64,000 bases of DNA from CAWUKT01 sp963923035. GTDB taxonomy: Bacteria > Bacteroidota > Bacteroidia > J057 > JADKCL01. The position numbers were made by a program, and so were the translations under genes. The stretch's first letter is position 1. Each line of letters opens with the position of its first letter. Positions 8,066 through 17,721 of the stretch are shown one piece after another. Where the stretch lies: assembly GCA_963923035.1 (NCBI GenBank), contig CAWUKT010000027.1:12214-76213 (forward strand), given 5' to 3'. Below the pieces are notes generated by a model. That model was given only the letters and a program-made list of their open reading frames with translations. It was not told the origin of the DNA and did no database searches.

Positions 8066-9823
8066 TTGAATCTGAATGGCAGTTTGAACAATTTAAACGG
8101 CGAGGTGAAGCGTTACCTGCCCATACTGAAGTGGTTGCCGCAGTACAAGCGGAAAAATCTGGCTCCGGACCTGATTGCCGGCCTGACGGTCGGCGTGATG
8201 CTGGTGCCGCAGGGCATGGCCTACGCCATGCTGGCTGGCATGCCCCTCGTCAATGGCCTCTATGCCGCGACGATACCGTTGTTGATCTACGCGTTGTTCG
8301 GTACCTCGCCCAAAGTCGCCATCGGACCGGTGGCGCTCGACTCCATGTTGGTGTCCTCCGGCTTGATTGCCCTCGCCATTCCCGTGACCGACCACTACAT
8401 CGAACTGGCCGTCTTGCTCGCTCTGATGGTCGGCGTCTTGCAGGTCATCATGGGCGTCCTCCAATTGGGATTCCTCGTCAACTTTCTCTCCCAACCCGTG
8501 ATCCGTGGCTTCACCTCGGCCGCGGCCCTCATCATTTCCCTCAGCCAACTGCGGCACCTCATCGGCGTCGAATTGCCGCGCTCCCAATTTTTCTTCTCCC
8601 AACTGCCCGACGTTTGGAAAGGCCTACCTGACACCCACCTGCCTACCTTGTGGTTGGGGCTCGGCGGCATCGCCATCATCGTGGCCATCAAGAAAATTCG
8701 CCGCTCCATTCCCGGGCCCTTGATTGCGGTGGTCCTGGCGACGGTTTTGGTTTATACCCTGGACCTTGAGGAAATGGGCATCAGCATTGTCGGGACGGTG
8801 CCGGGCGGACCTCCGCCTTTTTCGCCGCCGAAATTTAGCTTGGAAAGTTTCCTGGACCTGCTGCCAACGGCGGGCACAATTGCTTTGGTCGGCTTCATGG
8901 AACTGATTTCGATTGCGAAAAGTCTCCAGGCCCGCGACCGGGACCATGAGCTGGACGCCAACCAGGAATTGTTGGCCCTCGGCCTCTCCAATATATCGGC
9001 TTCCTTTTTCCGTGCCTTCCCCGTCAATGCCAGCTTTTCCCGTTCCGCCATCAACGCCGACTCGGGTTCCAAAACGCCTTTGTCCTCCATTTTTACGGCC
9101 ATTTTCATTCTCCTGACCCTCCTTTTCCTCACTCCTTTGTTCTACCACCTCCCCAAAGCCATCCTCGCCTCGATGATCATCGTCTCGGTCTTGGGACTGA
9201 TTGAATTTCGGGCGGCGGCACGGCTGTGGAAAATGGACAAGCTCGATTTCTTCTCTTTGCTTGCGACCTTCGCCGCGACCCTGAGCCTGGGCATCGCCAT
9301 TGGAATTGGGGTGGGCGTGGGCCTGTCCTTGTTGGGGGTGATCTACCGCAGTGTGAAACCGCATATCGCCGTCATGGGCCGCTTGCCGGATACCCGATTT
9401 TACCGGAACGTCCTGCGTTTTCCCGAAGCAGAAGACCGGCCCGATATTTTGGTGCTGCGCTTCGACGCCCAGATGTACTACGCGAATATTGGGTTTTTCC
9501 GCGCCAAACTGTGGGAAGAGATTCACCGAAAAGGTCCTTCGTTGAAGTTGGTGGTGCTGAATTCCGAATCGATCCATTACCTGGACTCGATGGCGGTGAC
9601 GGCACTGCAAGAAATCATCGCCGAATTGGAAGCGCAGGGCATCCAGTTTTACATGGCTGCGGTGATTGGGCCGGTGCGGGATATTCTGACGCGGACGGGG
9701 CTGATGGAAAAAATGGGGGTGACCATGCAGTTCATGCACGTGTACGAAGCGGTGCAGCACTGGGATGGGGAAAAGGAGAGTGCTCACCCGGCGGGTGCGC
9801 AAACAAACGAATCCAAGCGTTGA
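8066..9823 (+). CDS. SulP-family anion transporter with STAS domain
   Basis: 585 residues. The N-terminal two-thirds are hydrophobic with about 12 membrane segments and the SulP signature LIAGLTVGVMLVPQGMAYA. The C-terminal STAS domain (about 440-570) contains VVLNSESIHYLDSMAV with the conserved Asp/Ser surface. SulP proteins carry sulfate, bicarbonate or other anions; the substrate cannot be read from sequence. The start is uncertain. A TTG at 8066 gives the longest frame, but a GTG at 8105 would open MKRYLPILKWLP, which looks more like the family start. There is no operon partner: the next gene converges immediately at 9824. Confidence 0.9.
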   Translation: MNLNGSLNNLNGEVKRYLPILKWLPQYKRKNLAPDLIAGLTVGVMLVPQGMAYAMLAGMPLVNGLYAATIPLLIYALFGTSPKVAIGPVALDSMLVSSGLIALAIPVTDHYIELAVLLALMVGVLQVIMGVLQLGFLVNFLSQPVIRGFTSAAALIISLSQLRHLIGVELPRSQFFFSQLPDVWKGLPDTHLPTLWLGLGGIAIIVAIKKIRRSIPGPLIAVVLATVLVYTLDLEEMGISIVGTVPGGPPPFSPPKFSLESFLDLLPTAGTIALVGFMELISIAKSLQARDRDHELDANQELLALGLSNISASFFRAFPVNASFSRSAINADSGSKTPLSSIFTAIFILLTLLFLTPLFYHLPKAILASMIIVSVLGLIEFRAAARLWKMDKLDFFSLLATFAATLSLGIAIGIGVGVGLSLLGVIYRSVKPHIAVMGRLPDTRFYRNVLRFPEAEDRPDILVLRFDAQMYYANIGFFRAKLWEEIHRKGPSLKLVVLNSESIHYLDSMAVTALQEIIAELEAQGIQFYMAAVIGPVRDILTRTGLMEKMGVTMQFMHVYEAVQHWDGEKESAHPAGAQTNESKR

Positions 9824-10759
9824 TTACTTTTTGACGACGAGTTGCTCGTAAATCTGGCGGATGCCGGTTTCGAGATCCGTCCCCGGTTGGTAGCCGGTGA
9901 AGCGCTCCAATTTTTCCGACGACCCAAATCGCCGGCCGACTTCGTAATCGATCCGCGCAATGGGCGGCTCCATGTACTTGATCTGCGACTTGGAACCTGT
10001 CACCTTCAAAATGGTTTCCGCGAGTTGGCGGATCGGAATCTCGTCTTCCTTGGCAATGTTGAAGATTTCGCAACCCTTTACCTTGTCCATCAACTGAACT
10101 GAGGCTTCGACCGCGTCGTCCACGTAGGTGAAGTCGCGCGTTTGGCTGCCGTCACCAAACACAGTGATATCCTGCCCGGCCAACGCCATCTCGATGAAGC
10201 GCGGGATGACCATGCGGTTGTCCTGGTTGGCGCCGTAGATGTTGAAGAAGCGGATGGAAATGGATTGGAAACCGGTTTCCTGGTAGAGCGATTGGAGGTA
10301 AATCTCGTTGTACCGTTTGGCAACGGCGTAGCTGGTATCCGGTGCGACCGGGACATTTTCGGTGATGCCGTCCTCGATCTTGCCGTGGCCGTAGACCCCG
10401 GAGGTGGAAGCATACACGATGCGTTCCATGCCGACGTCGCGCGCGGCGTCGACGGCATTTTTCAGCCCTTGGACCTCAACTTCCATCGTGACGACCGGGG
10501 ATTGCGCGACGACATCGACGCCGAGCACCGCCGCAAAATGGAAGAGCATGTTGCACCCTTCCATGGCTTCGCGGACCACGGCATAGTCGCGGACATCGCC
10601 CTGGACGAGTTGGATCCGGGATTGCAGGTCCGGGCTGAGTTTGTTGCCGCGGAGGAGGCTGTCGAGCACAACGACGTCATGGCCATCGTTGACGAGTCGC
10701 CGGACGAGGTTGCTCCCAATGAATCCTGCCCCACCTGTAACCAGTATTTTCCTTTTCAT
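9824..10759 (-). CDS. NAD-dependent epimerase/dehydratase (extended SDR, UDP-sugar type)
   Basis: 311 residues of the extended short-chain dehydrogenase family that acts on nucleotide sugars. Seen: the NAD-binding GGAGFIG at residues 9-15, LVQGDVRD, the catalytic STSG (118-121) and Tyr144-x3-Lys148 (YAVAK), RFFNIYG, and the substrate-region GDGSQTRDFTYVDD. It resembles UDP-glucose 4-epimerases and UDP-glucuronate decarboxylases; which sugar it acts on is not clear. The start is the ATG at 10759, which directly opens MKRKILVTGG; a longer in-frame extension upstream does not look coding. It is not in an evident operon. Confidence 0.88.
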   Translation of the reverse strand: MKRKILVTGGAGFIGSNLVRRLVNDGHDVVVLDSLLRGNKLSPDLQSRIQLVQGDVRDYAVVREAMEGCNMLFHFAAVLGVDVVAQSPVVTMEVEVQGLKNAVDAARDVGMERIVYASTSGVYGHGKIEDGITENVPVAPDTSYAVAKRYNEIYLQSLYQETGFQSISIRFFNIYGANQDNRMVIPRFIEMALAGQDITVFGDGSQTRDFTYVDDAVEASVQLMDKVKGCEIFNIAKEDEIPIRQLAETILKVTGSKSQIKYMEPPIARIDYEVGRRFGSSEKLERFTGYQPGTDLETGIRQIYEQLVVKK

Positions 10760-11098
10760 CACCGTGTTAGTAAACGGAAATGCGCGGCGGCAGTTGGGGA
10801 AAACGGGCTGGATGTAGGAAAAACATGGTTTCTGTTTTTCTGGCGGCTGTCCCCCGTGGCCTCCGGGCAAATCCGATGCGATACTAAGGATATTGTATGG
10901 GGTGTGCAAAGGGTGGGGGTAGATTTAATGGTGTTTTAATGGTGGGGGTGGGGGAGGAAACAGAGAAGGCTGAGCATCAACACCCACCCGTGCATAAAAA
11001 TTCCGCCTTTTCCCTCCCAAAACCCCACAAAACCCCGAATTTTTCAGCATCTTTGCGGCTTTCTGCCCAAGTACTATCAATTGATCCGGCACCAACGC
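10760..11098. other. Intergenic region between epimerase gene and purN
   Basis: 339 bases between divergent genes. A G-rich stretch near 10911-10955 includes TTTAATGGTG twice (10924-10933 and 10935-10944). A possible weak -7 box CATCTTTG (11048-11055) lies upstream of purN. I see no gene here. Confidence 0.5.
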
Positions 11099-11707
11099 AT
11101 GGGGAATCTTGCTCCGACTGAATACCGTCTCGTGCTCCTCGCCTCCGGCAACGGCACCAACGCCGAACGCCTGATCCGGCACTTTGCCGATTTAGACCTC
11201 GCCCGGGTCGTCGCTGTCCTCACCGACAACCCCAAGGCCCGCGTCCTCCAACGCGCTCACAATCTGGGGATTCCCACTTCCGTACTGCCCAAAAATGTGT
11301 ACACCCACGGGGAAGCCTTCCGCGAGCAACTCCAGGCCCTCGGCGCGGACCTTGTCATTTTGGCGGGATACCTCAAACTGGTTCCGTCGGCAGTGGTCGC
11401 AGCCTATCCCAACGCATTGGTCAATATCCACCCGGCCCTGCTGCCGAAATTTGGCGGCAAAGGCATGTATGGGATGCGCGTCCACGAAGCGGTGATCGAG
11501 GCAAAGGAAAAATGGTCCGGCATCACGATCCACTATGTCAACGAGGTCTACGACGATGGTGAAATCATCGTCCAGGAATCGTTGCGGGTGCAGCCGCATT
11601 GGGGGGCCGATGATCTGGCCACCGCCATCCACCAATTGGAGTACCAGCATTTTCCGACAACAATCGAATTATTACTGCGGCAACGCCGCCAGCTTGAACA
11701 TCCATGA
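11099..11707 (+). CDS. purN: Phosphoribosylglycinamide formyltransferase
   Basis: 202 residues. PurN transfers a formyl group from 10-formyl-tetrahydrofolate to GAR in purine synthesis. Signature features: LLASGNGTNAERL near the N-terminus, NIHPALLPKFGGKGMYG with the catalytic Asn and His, and VYDDGEII with the catalytic Asp. The start is the ATG at 11099 (MGNLAPTEY); an in-frame TTG at 11081 would add only six residues. Its TGA overlaps the purH ATG by four bases, so the two purine genes are translationally coupled. Confidence 0.95.
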   Translation: MGNLAPTEYRLVLLASGNGTNAERLIRHFADLDLARVVAVLTDNPKARVLQRAHNLGIPTSVLPKNVYTHGEAFREQLQALGADLVILAGYLKLVPSAVVAAYPNALVNIHPALLPKFGGKGMYGMRVHEAVIEAKEKWSGITIHYVNEVYDDGEIIVQESLRVQPHWGADDLATAIHQLEYQHFPTTIELLLRQRRQLEHP

Positions 11708-13230
11708 GTGGCAATAAAAAAATCGCTTCGGCTCTGCTCTCCGTCTTCCACAAGGACGGACTGGACCAAATTGCGACCCGGCTCCATGAGCTCGGCGTCC
11801 AGTTGATTTCGACGGGCGGGACCGCCCGTTTCATCCGCGACCTGGGCCTGCCGGTGACCGAAGTGGTCGACCTCACCGATTACCCGTCCATTTTTGGCGG
11901 GCGGGTGAAGACCTTGCACCCGAAAGTTTTCGGGGGAATTCTGGCGCGCCGGGACCACGAAGGCGACCAGGCCGAGATGGCGCAATACGAAGTGCCGTCC
12001 ATTGACCTGGTGATCGTTGACCTGTATCCGTTCGAGGCGACTGTCGATTCGGGCGCAGACCACGCGGCCATCATCGAGAAAATCGACATCGGCGGCATCG
12101 CCCTGATCCGGGCGGCGGCAAAAAACTACCAGGATGTGGTCATCGTCTCGCACCAGGGCCAGTACGGCCAGTTGGTCGAACTGCTCGATGCCCAGCAAGG
12201 TGAATTTTCATTGGAACAACGGAAGCAATTTGCCGCGGCGGCATTTTCCGTTTCCTCCTCCTACGACACCCACATCTACAACTACCTCGCGGGCAATGAA
12301 GTCGGCCGGGTGAAGATGTCCGGTCCGGAAATGACCTTACGCTACGGTGAAAACCCACATCAGCAAGCGAGTTTCCACGGCGACTTTGACAAGTACTTCG
12401 ACCAACTCAACGGCAAGCCCCTTTCCTACAACAATTTCATCGACGTGGATGCGGCGGTGACCTTGATGGAGGATTTCCGGGCGGGCGAACCTTGCTTCGC
12501 GATCTTCAAGCATACCAATCCCTGTGGTGTGGCGACGGGTCAGAATTTGGCGGAGGCCTGGGACCGGGCCTTGGCGAGCGATCCGGTTTCGGCGTTTGGA
12601 GGCATCCTCATCTGCAATGGAAAAGTGGAAGCTGATGTGGCGGAAAAAGTGAAGGAAATCTTCTTCGAAGTCATAATTGCTGAGGATTTTTCAGAAGAAG
12701 CGCTGGAAATGTTAAAAAAGAAGAAAAAACGTATTATTCTAAAGCAGAAATATTTTAGATTGCCAAAACATTCCGTTCGTTCTGCCGTGGGAGGGATGCT
12801 GGAGCAGGAAAGGGACCAACTGGAATTGACCACCAACGACTATGAACTAAAGACCGACCGAACTGCGACCGAGGCTGAGTTGCAGGACGCCCTGTTCGGG
12901 GAAAAGGTCGGAAAGCATTTGAAATCAAATGCAATCGCCATTGTTAAGGACGGACAACTCATCGGGAGTGGGATTGGGCAAACCTCCCGGGTGGATGCCT
13001 TGCGGCAGGCCATCGACAAAGCCCAAAGAATGGGATTCGAATTAAAAGGATCGGTGTTGTACTCAGACGCTTTTTTTCCATTTTCGGATTGTGCGGAAAT
13101 CTCCCACGCAGCGGGCATCGATGTGCTGGTTGAGCCGGGCGGATCGATCCGTGACCAGGATACAATTGATTATTGCAAAGACAACGGAATGTGCCTGATC
13201 TTTACAGGCCACCGTCATTTTAAACATTAA
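11704..13230 (+). CDS. purH: Bifunctional AICAR formyltransferase/IMP cyclohydrolase
   Basis: 508 residues, full length. It catalyses the last two steps of IMP synthesis. The N-terminal cyclohydrolase (MGS-like) domain covers about 1-195 with STGGTARFI. The formyltransferase half follows with RYGENPHQ, the catalytic KHTNPCGVA, and the C-terminal FPFSDC and PGGSIRDQD motifs. A short AT-rich lysine-coding run at 12713-12770 remains in frame and falls where related proteins also vary. It starts within the purN stop, and mreB follows 19 bases downstream, so mreB may be read from the same transcript. Confidence 0.96.
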   Translation: MSGNKKIASALLSVFHKDGLDQIATRLHELGVQLISTGGTARFIRDLGLPVTEVVDLTDYPSIFGGRVKTLHPKVFGGILARRDHEGDQAEMAQYEVPSIDLVIVDLYPFEATVDSGADHAAIIEKIDIGGIALIRAAAKNYQDVVIVSHQGQYGQLVELLDAQQGEFSLEQRKQFAAAAFSVSSSYDTHIYNYLAGNEVGRVKMSGPEMTLRYGENPHQQASFHGDFDKYFDQLNGKPLSYNNFIDVDAAVTLMEDFRAGEPCFAIFKHTNPCGVATGQNLAEAWDRALASDPVSAFGGILICNGKVEADVAEKVKEIFFEVIIAEDFSEEALEMLKKKKKRIILKQKYFRLPKHSVRSAVGGMLEQERDQLELTTNDYELKTDRTATEAELQDALFGEKVGKHLKSNAIAIVKDGQLIGSGIGQTSRVDALRQAIDKAQRMGFELKGSVLYSDAFFPFSDCAEISHAAGIDVLVEPGGSIRDQDTIDYCKDNGMCLIFTGHRHFKH

Positions 13231-13249
13231 TTGAGCGGGAAATTGAACT

Positions 13250-14272
13250 ATGGGATTATTTAATTTTTTCTCTTCGGAGATCGCCATTGATCTGGGGACC
13301 GCAAATACCCTGATCATGTACAATGACCAGATTGTAGTGGACGAGCCTTCGATTGTGGCCCTTGACCGCATGACGGGCAAGGTCCTCGCCATTGGGTACG
13401 AAGCCCAACAAATGCACGAAAAAACGCACGAAAACATCAAAACCGTGCGTCCCTTGCGGGATGGTGTGATTGCCGACTTTACCGTCGCCGAGCACATGAT
13501 CCGCGGGATGATCAAGATGATCCACCCGAACAAGCGCTTTATGCCGAGCAACCACAAGATGGTGATCTGCATTCCCTCCGGCATCACGGAGGTGGAGAAG
13601 CGGGCGGTCCGGGACTCCGCCGAACACGCCGGCGCCAAGGAGGTCTACCTCATTCCTGAGCCGATGGCCGCCGCCATTGGTATCGGCATCAACGTCGAGG
13701 AACCGATCGGCCACATGATTGTGGACATCGGCGGGGGAACCACCGAGATTGCGGTCATCGCCCTTTCTGGTATCGTCAGTGACCAGAGCATCCGGATCGC
13801 CGGAGACGAATTCAACAGCGACATCCTGGATTATATGCGCCGCCAGCACAACCTGCTGATCGGGGAACGGTCCGCTGAGCGGATCAAGATTGAGGTCGGT
13901 GCCGCCCTGCCCGAGCTGGACGATCCGCCCCAGGACATCGAAATCCGTGGCAAAGACCTCATGACCGGGATTCCGAAAACCATTTCGATTTCCTACCGTG
14001 AGATTGCCCACGCGCTGAACAAGTCGATCATGAAGATCGAGGAAGCGATCCTGAAAGCGCTTGAATTTACGCCGCCGGAACTGTCCGCCGATATCTACGA
14101 CCGCGGCATCCACATCACCGGAGGTGGTGCCTTGTTGCGCGGATTGGACATTCGTCTGCAGGAGAAAACCAAGCTGCCGATCCACATCGCCGAGGATCCG
14201 CTGAAGGCGGTTGTTCGCGGTACCGGCATCGCCCTGAAGAATACCCACAAGTTTAAGTTCCTGATGGGTTAA
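13250..14272 (+). CDS. mreB: Rod-shape-determining actin homologue
   Basis: 340 residues, a typical MreB. It polymerises under the inner membrane and guides the elongation machinery. Actin-fold motifs: DLGTANTLIMY (phosphate 1), PSGITEVEKRAV, DIGGGTTEIAV (phosphate 2) and the adenosine motif ITGGGALLRG. It begins 19 bases after purH and is separated from mreC by a strong hairpin with a T tract, so mreB and mreCD may be expressed at different levels. Confidence 0.97.
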   Translation: MGLFNFFSSEIAIDLGTANTLIMYNDQIVVDEPSIVALDRMTGKVLAIGYEAQQMHEKTHENIKTVRPLRDGVIADFTVAEHMIRGMIKMIHPNKRFMPSNHKMVICIPSGITEVEKRAVRDSAEHAGAKEVYLIPEPMAAAIGIGINVEEPIGHMIVDIGGGTTEIAVIALSGIVSDQSIRIAGDEFNSDILDYMRRQHNLLIGERSAERIKIEVGAALPELDDPPQDIEIRGKDLMTGIPKTISISYREIAHALNKSIMKIEEAILKALEFTPPELSADIYDRGIHITGGGALLRGLDIRLQEKTKLPIHIAEDPLKAVVRGTGIALKNTHKFKFLMG

Positions 14273-14289
14273 GCAAGAAATTCCCGGAG

Positions 14290-14360
14290 ACCGTTTGGCC
14301 AGCTTCAGTTCTGTTTCCCGCTTAGAAACTGGAACTCGCCAAATGGTTCCCCTCTTTTTT
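14290..14360 (+). terminator. Hairpin with T tract between mreB and mreC
   Basis: ACCGTTTGGC (14290-14299) pairs with GCCAAATGGT (14338-14347) with one G-T pair. Inner segments AGTTC and GTTTC pair with GAAAC and GAACT. The structure is followed by TTTTTT at 14355-14360. It has the form of an intrinsic terminator or attenuator, placed 18 bases after the mreB stop. Confidence 0.7.
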
Positions 14361-14402
14361 CTTTACTAACCTACCCTCTCACTACCAGATCTTAGCTGCC
14401 GT

Positions 14403-15326
14403 ATGTGGAGAATTTTTCAGTTTCTGGGGAGATTCGGCAATTTTATTCTGTTCCTTGTGTTGGAGCTGGTGGCCCTGCTCATCGTCGTGACCTTTAACAA
14501 ACCGCAACGGGAGATTTCCCAACGGATGTTGTTGGAGACTTCGGGGAATGTGAGCCAGGTCCAATCTTCGATTGGGGAGTATTTTGATCTGCGGTCCCAA
14601 AACTCCGAGCTCCAGGATCAGAATGCGCGTCTGATGGCCCAGATCGAATTGATGCGGGATTCCCTCCGCACCATTCGTTTCCGCCAACCCACCCAATTCG
14701 ACTTCCAGATTTTACCCGATTCCCTCAAAAACGACTCGGCCTACCTCGCATCTCTTACCATTCCCATTGACCTGCCGGACAGCATGTTTCCGGAGCCGGG
14801 CTATGTCTTCATGCCTGCCCGCACCATCAATTCCACCGTTCATTTGAACTACAATTACATCACCATCGACAAGGGTCGACGCCACGGCATCCTCCCGGGG
14901 ATGGGCCTGATCTCGCCGGACGGCGTCGCGGGCCAGGTCACCTCGGTCAGCCAAAACTACGCCCGGGCCCTGAGCTTGCTCAACAAGAAATTCAACCTCA
15001 GCGCGAAGCTCCTCCGCAATAGCAACATCGGCAACCTGACCTGGGAAGGCAGCAATCCTGATTACGCGACCCTCCAATTCATTCCCCAAACGTCGACCAT
15101 TGCGGTGGGCGACTCGGTCGTGACCTCCGGTTATTCGACGACGTTCCCGCCGAACTACTTCGTCGGGGTGGTCGAGGACTTTGATGCGATGACCAAGGAC
15201 GGCTTCTTCAATATCAAAGTGCGGTTGGCGTCGAATTTCCGGTCGCTGGACGCGCTGTACGTCGTGATGCACGAGCACCGCGACGAACTGCTGGACTCGT
15301 TGCAGATGGAAGGAGGTGACCAATGA
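14403..15326 (+). CDS. mreC: Rod-shape-determining protein MreC
   Basis: 307 residues. One N-terminal membrane segment (about 10-29), then a coiled coil with many Gln/Glu/Leu heptads (about 35-85), then the periplasmic beta-barrel core with the family pattern GRRHGILPGMGLISPDGVAG. MreC links cytoplasmic MreB to PBP2 and RodA. The TGA overlaps the mreD ATG (ATGA), as expected of a tight operon. Confidence 0.93.
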   Translation: MWRIFQFLGRFGNFILFLVLELVALLIVVTFNKPQREISQRMLLETSGNVSQVQSSIGEYFDLRSQNSELQDQNARLMAQIELMRDSLRTIRFRQPTQFDFQILPDSLKNDSAYLASLTIPIDLPDSMFPEPGYVFMPARTINSTVHLNYNYITIDKGRRHGILPGMGLISPDGVAGQVTSVSQNYARALSLLNKKFNLSAKLLRNSNIGNLTWEGSNPDYATLQFIPQTSTIAVGDSVVTSGYSTTFPPNYFVGVVEDFDAMTKDGFFNIKVRLASNFRSLDALYVVMHEHRDELLDSLQMEGGDQ

Positions 15327-15844
15327 GCAATTTGTACCTGCGCCAGGCGGCGATGTTCTTGATTTACCTGCTCTTGCAGGTCTTCGTCTTCAATTACTTC
15401 ACGCTCTTTGACCTGGCTACCCCCCACGTCTACCTCCTCTTCCTGTTGATGCTGCCCATCAACCTCCGTTTCCCCTTCCTCATCGTGATCGCCTTTTTCG
15501 TCGGCCTCACCGTGGACATTTTCTCCTTCAACGCCTTCAAGGGCGTCCACGCATTCGCCGCGACCTTCATGATGAGCCTCCGAAATATCTGGGTCAGCGT
15601 GTTCACGAACCGCTTTTCCTACCACGGCTCCGAGGAATACCTGTTGCAGGTCCAGGGGCCGGTTTGGTACGCACAATACCTCTTTCCGCTCATTCTGGTG
15701 GAGCAACTGGCGTACTATTTCGTGGAGGCCTTTTCCTTTGACAATTTTCCCTTAACATTGTATAAGTCAGGCTCCAGCGCCGTTTTCACCTTCGGAATTT
15801 GCCTGGTTTTCACTCTATTGTTTCACAAGACGAATAAGCGATGA
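15323..15844 (+). CDS. mreD: Rod-shape-determining protein MreD
   Basis: 173 residues with about five membrane segments, mainly hydrophobic throughout. Identity rests on size, membrane topology and its place between mreC and the PBP2 gene, with four-base overlaps on both sides. MreD is poorly conserved in sequence, so the position carries much of the call. It helps assemble the MreC/PBP2/RodA complex in the inner membrane. Confidence 0.88.
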   Translation: MSNLYLRQAAMFLIYLLLQVFVFNYFTLFDLATPHVYLLFLLMLPINLRFPFLIVIAFFVGLTVDIFSFNAFKGVHAFAATFMMSLRNIWVSVFTNRFSYHGSEEYLLQVQGPVWYAQYLFPLILVEQLAYYFVEAFSFDNFPLTLYKSGSSAVFTFGICLVFTLLFHKTNKR

Positions 15845-17715
15845 ACGAGCACCGAATTCGCGGTTTCTTCATTTTGATCGGCTTTTCGATCATCTTCATC
15901 TTGTATTTGGGGCGCCTGTACTATCTCCAGGCGGTCAGCAATGAGTATGCCCTGGCGTCGGAGGCGAAGGACCTCGACGTGGTGACCTTGATTCCGTCCC
16001 GCGGGATGATATACGACCGGACCCAGAAGATCTACGTGAAAAATTCGCCGGTTTACGATGTCCAGTTCATTCCCAAGGACATCAAAATTCAGCCGGGCGA
16101 TACGGCGATGTTGGAAGAGCTGTTGGGGATAGATCGAAAGGAAATCGTGTCGAAGATCAAGGAGGCGCGGGGAAATGAACGTTATCGCTGGGCCGATATG
16201 GTGACGCGGTTGGACCACAGCCGGTTTGCGGCGTTCAGTGAAAAGTCGTGGCGGTTCGAGGGAATGAAGGTGGTGCCCCGGATGACGCGCGAGTATGTGT
16301 ATCCGTGTGGAGCCCATTTTCTCGGCTATATCAATGAGGTGACGAAGGAGTTTTTGGCGGACAAAAAGGACTCGGGCGATACGCTGGATTACCACTATAA
16401 GCGGGGAGATTTGACGGGAATTGTGGGGATTGAAAAAGAATACGAGCGGTTGTTGCGGGGGAAAAAGGGGCAGAAAATGATCATTCGCGATGTGTTCAAC
16501 CGCGAAATCGGGCCGTATGCGGAGGGAAAATACGATGTGATGCCGGAATCAGGCCTCGATATTCAGTTGGGGGTAGATGTGGAATTGCAGATGTTGGGAG
16601 AACGGCTGATGCAGAATAAACGGGGAAGCGTTGTGGCAATTGAGCCTTCAACGGGCGAAATTTTGGCCTATGTATCCGCGCCCAGTTACGACCCTTCGCT
16701 GTTGACCGGCAGCGACCTCGGAAAAAACTACTTCGCGTTGTTGGGCGACAAGGAATTGCCGCTGATCAACCGGCCCATCCAGGCGGAATACTCGCCTGGC
16801 TCCATCTTCAAAATTCTCCAGGCCCTCGTGGCCCTCGGCGACAATGTCATCACCGAGGACTCCCATTTTGGTTGCGGCGGCCGCTGGTTCCGCAACCGCG
16901 GAAAACCCGCTTGCCACGGCGCCCACGGCTCCTGTGGCCTGCCCCTTGGCATCAAGCAATCCTGCAACTCCTTCTTCGCCGAAGTCTACTACCAGTTCCT
17001 GAATTCAAGGAACTTCGAAGATGTGGGTGCGGCCTACGAGCGCTGGCGCGAAGTCATGACGCAATACGGCGTCGGCGTCCAACTCGGTGTCGACATCCCG
17101 AACGAAAAAGACGGCAACTTGCCGACCCGCGCGTACTACGACCGCCTCTACAAAAATTCGTGGGGCGCCCTGACCATTTACTCCAACTCTATCGGCCAGG
17201 GCGAAGTCCTGATGACGCCCCTCCAGATGGCCAATTCAGCGGCGATCATCGCGAACCGCGGCTGGTACTATCCACCCCATTTCCTGAAGTCGGTCCGCAA
17301 GGGGAACCAGTGGTTGCCCGATCCCTACGAGCGGCAACGCGTTCCGGGCACCGCCCGGCAATTCGACGTGGTCGTGGACGCGATGCAAACCGTGGTCGAG
17401 TCGGGCACGGCCCGCCGCGCGCGCATCGACAGCGTGGCCGTCTGCGGCAAAACGGGCACGGTGGAGAATCCCCACGGGGAAGACCACAGTGTATTCATGG
17501 CATTTGCCCCGAAGGAAAACCCCAAAATCGCGATCGCCTGCATCGTCGAGAACGCCGGATTCGGCGGGACTTGGTCCGCACCGATTTGCAGCCTGATGAT
17601 GGAGTACTACCTCACCGGCAAAATCAAGAATGAATTCAAGCTCAACCGGATCCTGGAAGCGGATTTCCTTGAAGAGGAAGCCGAGGCCGAGGAGCAGGAA
17701 GTCGCTCAGAACTAA
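15841..17715 (+). CDS. mrdA: Penicillin-binding protein 2 (elongation transpeptidase)
   Basis: 624 residues. An N-terminal membrane anchor (about 10-27) is followed by the PBP dimerisation region and a transpeptidase domain. Active-site motifs are all present: Ser321-x-x-Lys324 in SPGSIFK, Ser374-Cys-Asn376, and Lys537-Thr-Gly. It cross-links new side-wall peptidoglycan together with RodA, whose gene starts six bases after this stop. The C-terminus has an extra Glu-rich tail. The start overlaps the mreD stop. Confidence 0.95.
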   Translation: MNEHRIRGFFILIGFSIIFILYLGRLYYLQAVSNEYALASEAKDLDVVTLIPSRGMIYDRTQKIYVKNSPVYDVQFIPKDIKIQPGDTAMLEELLGIDRKEIVSKIKEARGNERYRWADMVTRLDHSRFAAFSEKSWRFEGMKVVPRMTREYVYPCGAHFLGYINEVTKEFLADKKDSGDTLDYHYKRGDLTGIVGIEKEYERLLRGKKGQKMIIRDVFNREIGPYAEGKYDVMPESGLDIQLGVDVELQMLGERLMQNKRGSVVAIEPSTGEILAYVSAPSYDPSLLTGSDLGKNYFALLGDKELPLINRPIQAEYSPGSIFKILQALVALGDNVITEDSHFGCGGRWFRNRGKPACHGAHGSCGLPLGIKQSCNSFFAEVYYQFLNSRNFEDVGAAYERWREVMTQYGVGVQLGVDIPNEKDGNLPTRAYYDRLYKNSWGALTIYSNSIGQGEVLMTPLQMANSAAIIANRGWYYPPHFLKSVRKGNQWLPDPYERQRVPGTARQFDVVVDAMQTVVESGTARRARIDSVAVCGKTGTVENPHGEDHSVFMAFAPKENPKIAIACIVENAGFGGTWSAPICSLMMEYYLTGKIKNEFKLNRILEADFLEEEAEAEEQEVAQN

Positions 17716-17721
17716 AACAGA

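Noticed and set aside
12713..12770. A-rich run in purH as a possible frameshift site
   Set aside because: The purH frame stays open and the protein matches on both sides, so there is no sign of a frameshift.
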